Below are positions 63,221 through 64,000 of a stretch of 64,000 nt of DNA, in pieces. The translations under genes and the position numbers were made by a program. The notes below the pieces were generated by a model. The model saw nothing but the letters and a program-made list of their open reading frames with translations, was not told the origin of the DNA and made no database searches. The stretch's first letter is position 1, and each line of letters opens with the position of its first letter. This DNA comes from Lamellibrachia columna (taxonomy: Eukaryota > Annelida > Polychaeta > Sabellida > Siboglinidae). The stretch is taken from the NCBI GenBank assembly GCA_963662155.1, contig OY759274.1, positions 17,734,416-17,798,415 on the forward strand. Direction: 5' to 3'.

Positions 63221-63898
63221 ATACAGTAGAACCTGTCGTGGCGACTGCCCCTTCAGCACAGCCAGTGTGATCGTCCAAGACAGGTGGTCGCATAATATAG
63301 GTTGTTGAGGGAAGTGGCAACAAGGTATGACACTGAATAATGCTGATAGATTAACAAGCTTTGTTGCTGCATTTGTGCAACACTAATATTACCAAATTAT
63401 TCAATGCATTATGTTAGGAGTATAGTATAGAATTATAACCGAGTCATCATGTATTCGGACACCCTAAAATGAGCAAGATTAATTATTTTGTGAACCATCA
63501 TATGCGGCGTCTTGTGATTAAAGATGGCAACTAACTGCATTTGCACCAGTACGACAACTGGCAAATATTAACAATATTTTATGTACAACTAAATTAATGT
63601 ATTTCTAACCAAAAATACTGTTTAGTGATCTTTAAAAAAATTACTGTGAACTGTCTATTATTGCAGGATCGAATGTCGGCTGTCAACGTGTTCTGGTCAC
63701 TCACGACAGGTGAACATAATGGTCACTATGCCGGTTTATGTGGTCATTGGTCATGTTTGGCAGGCACAGTATTGCTAGAAACATTCCATGACTAGGATTT
63801 TGGTCCCCCAATACAGAGGTCCCCCAATACAGAGGTCACCCAATACAGAGGTCACCCAATACAGAGGTCACCCAAGACAGGGCCTGCTATAGTATGTT
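63221..63898. mobile_element. pogo-like non-autonomous element
   Basis: The left end reads TACAGTAGAACCTGTCGTGG and the right end, in reverse complement, TACTATAGCAGGCCCTGTC. Inner words GTGGTCGCATAATATAGGTT resemble pogo/Tigger subterminal sequence. Both ends abut TA. About 680 bp, no transposase. Confidence 0.55.
63802..63884. repeat. 16-bp tandem repeat, five copies
   Basis: GGTCACCCAATACAGA repeats at 16-bp steps (63802, 63818, ...), the first two copies having CCCCC. It is built from the right terminal sequence of the pogo-like element. Confidence 0.9.
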
Positions 63899-64000
63899 TG
63901 TCACAGTTTGTAGTATTATATATCAATACTGACATTGTTATTTATTTTCACAATGTTTGACTGTGTCCTTTATTACTAGGCAACATAGCAACAACTGCTA

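Overview
The window is eukaryotic nuclear DNA, almost certainly from an invertebrate animal. Genes are split by GT-AG introns. Extracellular CUB/EGF modules and a BTB-BACK protein are present. Intergenic and intronic DNA is full of non-LTR retrotransposon fragments, tRNA-derived SINEs, pogo-like MITEs and minisatellites. CR1-type LINEs with an esterase-like ORF1 and a Penelope-type GIY-YIG fragment would suit a mollusc, annelid, brachiopod or lancelet, but nothing fixes the phylum. No bacterial features, operons or CRISPR arrays are present.

Layout. 1.4-3.8 kb (- strand): a frame-broken, transposon-like gene that keeps a 3' splice acceptor. 4.06-5.76 kb (+): a decayed CR1-like LINE. 5.8-25 kb: no convincing gene. 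It holds SINEs, MITEs, a 66-bp repeat, (CA)n, a CCA/CCT tract, a 62-bp satellite of about 80 units (15.6-20.65 kb) and a 23-bp array. 25.27-31.08 kb (+): a BTBD17-like BTB-BACK gene, about 453 aa in five exons (exon 1 inferred), with a decayed LINE in its first intron. 31.1-36.3 kb: AT-rich intergenic DNA and repeats.

36.92-63.16 kb and beyond the right edge (- strand): a single-pass membrane receptor-like gene reconstructed as 19 exons whose phases join exactly. From the N-terminal side it has an unassigned segment, an LRP-type EGF, a CUB domain over two exons, seven one-exon EGF modules, a transmembrane exon and a cytoplasmic tail. The tail is made of three duplicated two-exon cassettes (19+32, 25+35, 22+98 nt) and a terminal exon. 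The 5' end lies outside the window.

The main finding is that tail. Each cassette pairs a tiny phase 1-to-2 exon with a phase 2-to-1 exon, and every pair is a multiple of three, so any cassette could be skipped without a frameshift. The introns are duplicated with the exons. In one copy the intron between the two exons has expanded into about 5.6 kb of a 28-bp minisatellite with higher-order structure, while the sister intron keeps only a short seed. Other introns of this gene hold 27-bp and 30-bp arrays, a Penelope fragment and several LINE pieces.

All identifications come from reading the sequence and recalling families; no database search was run.
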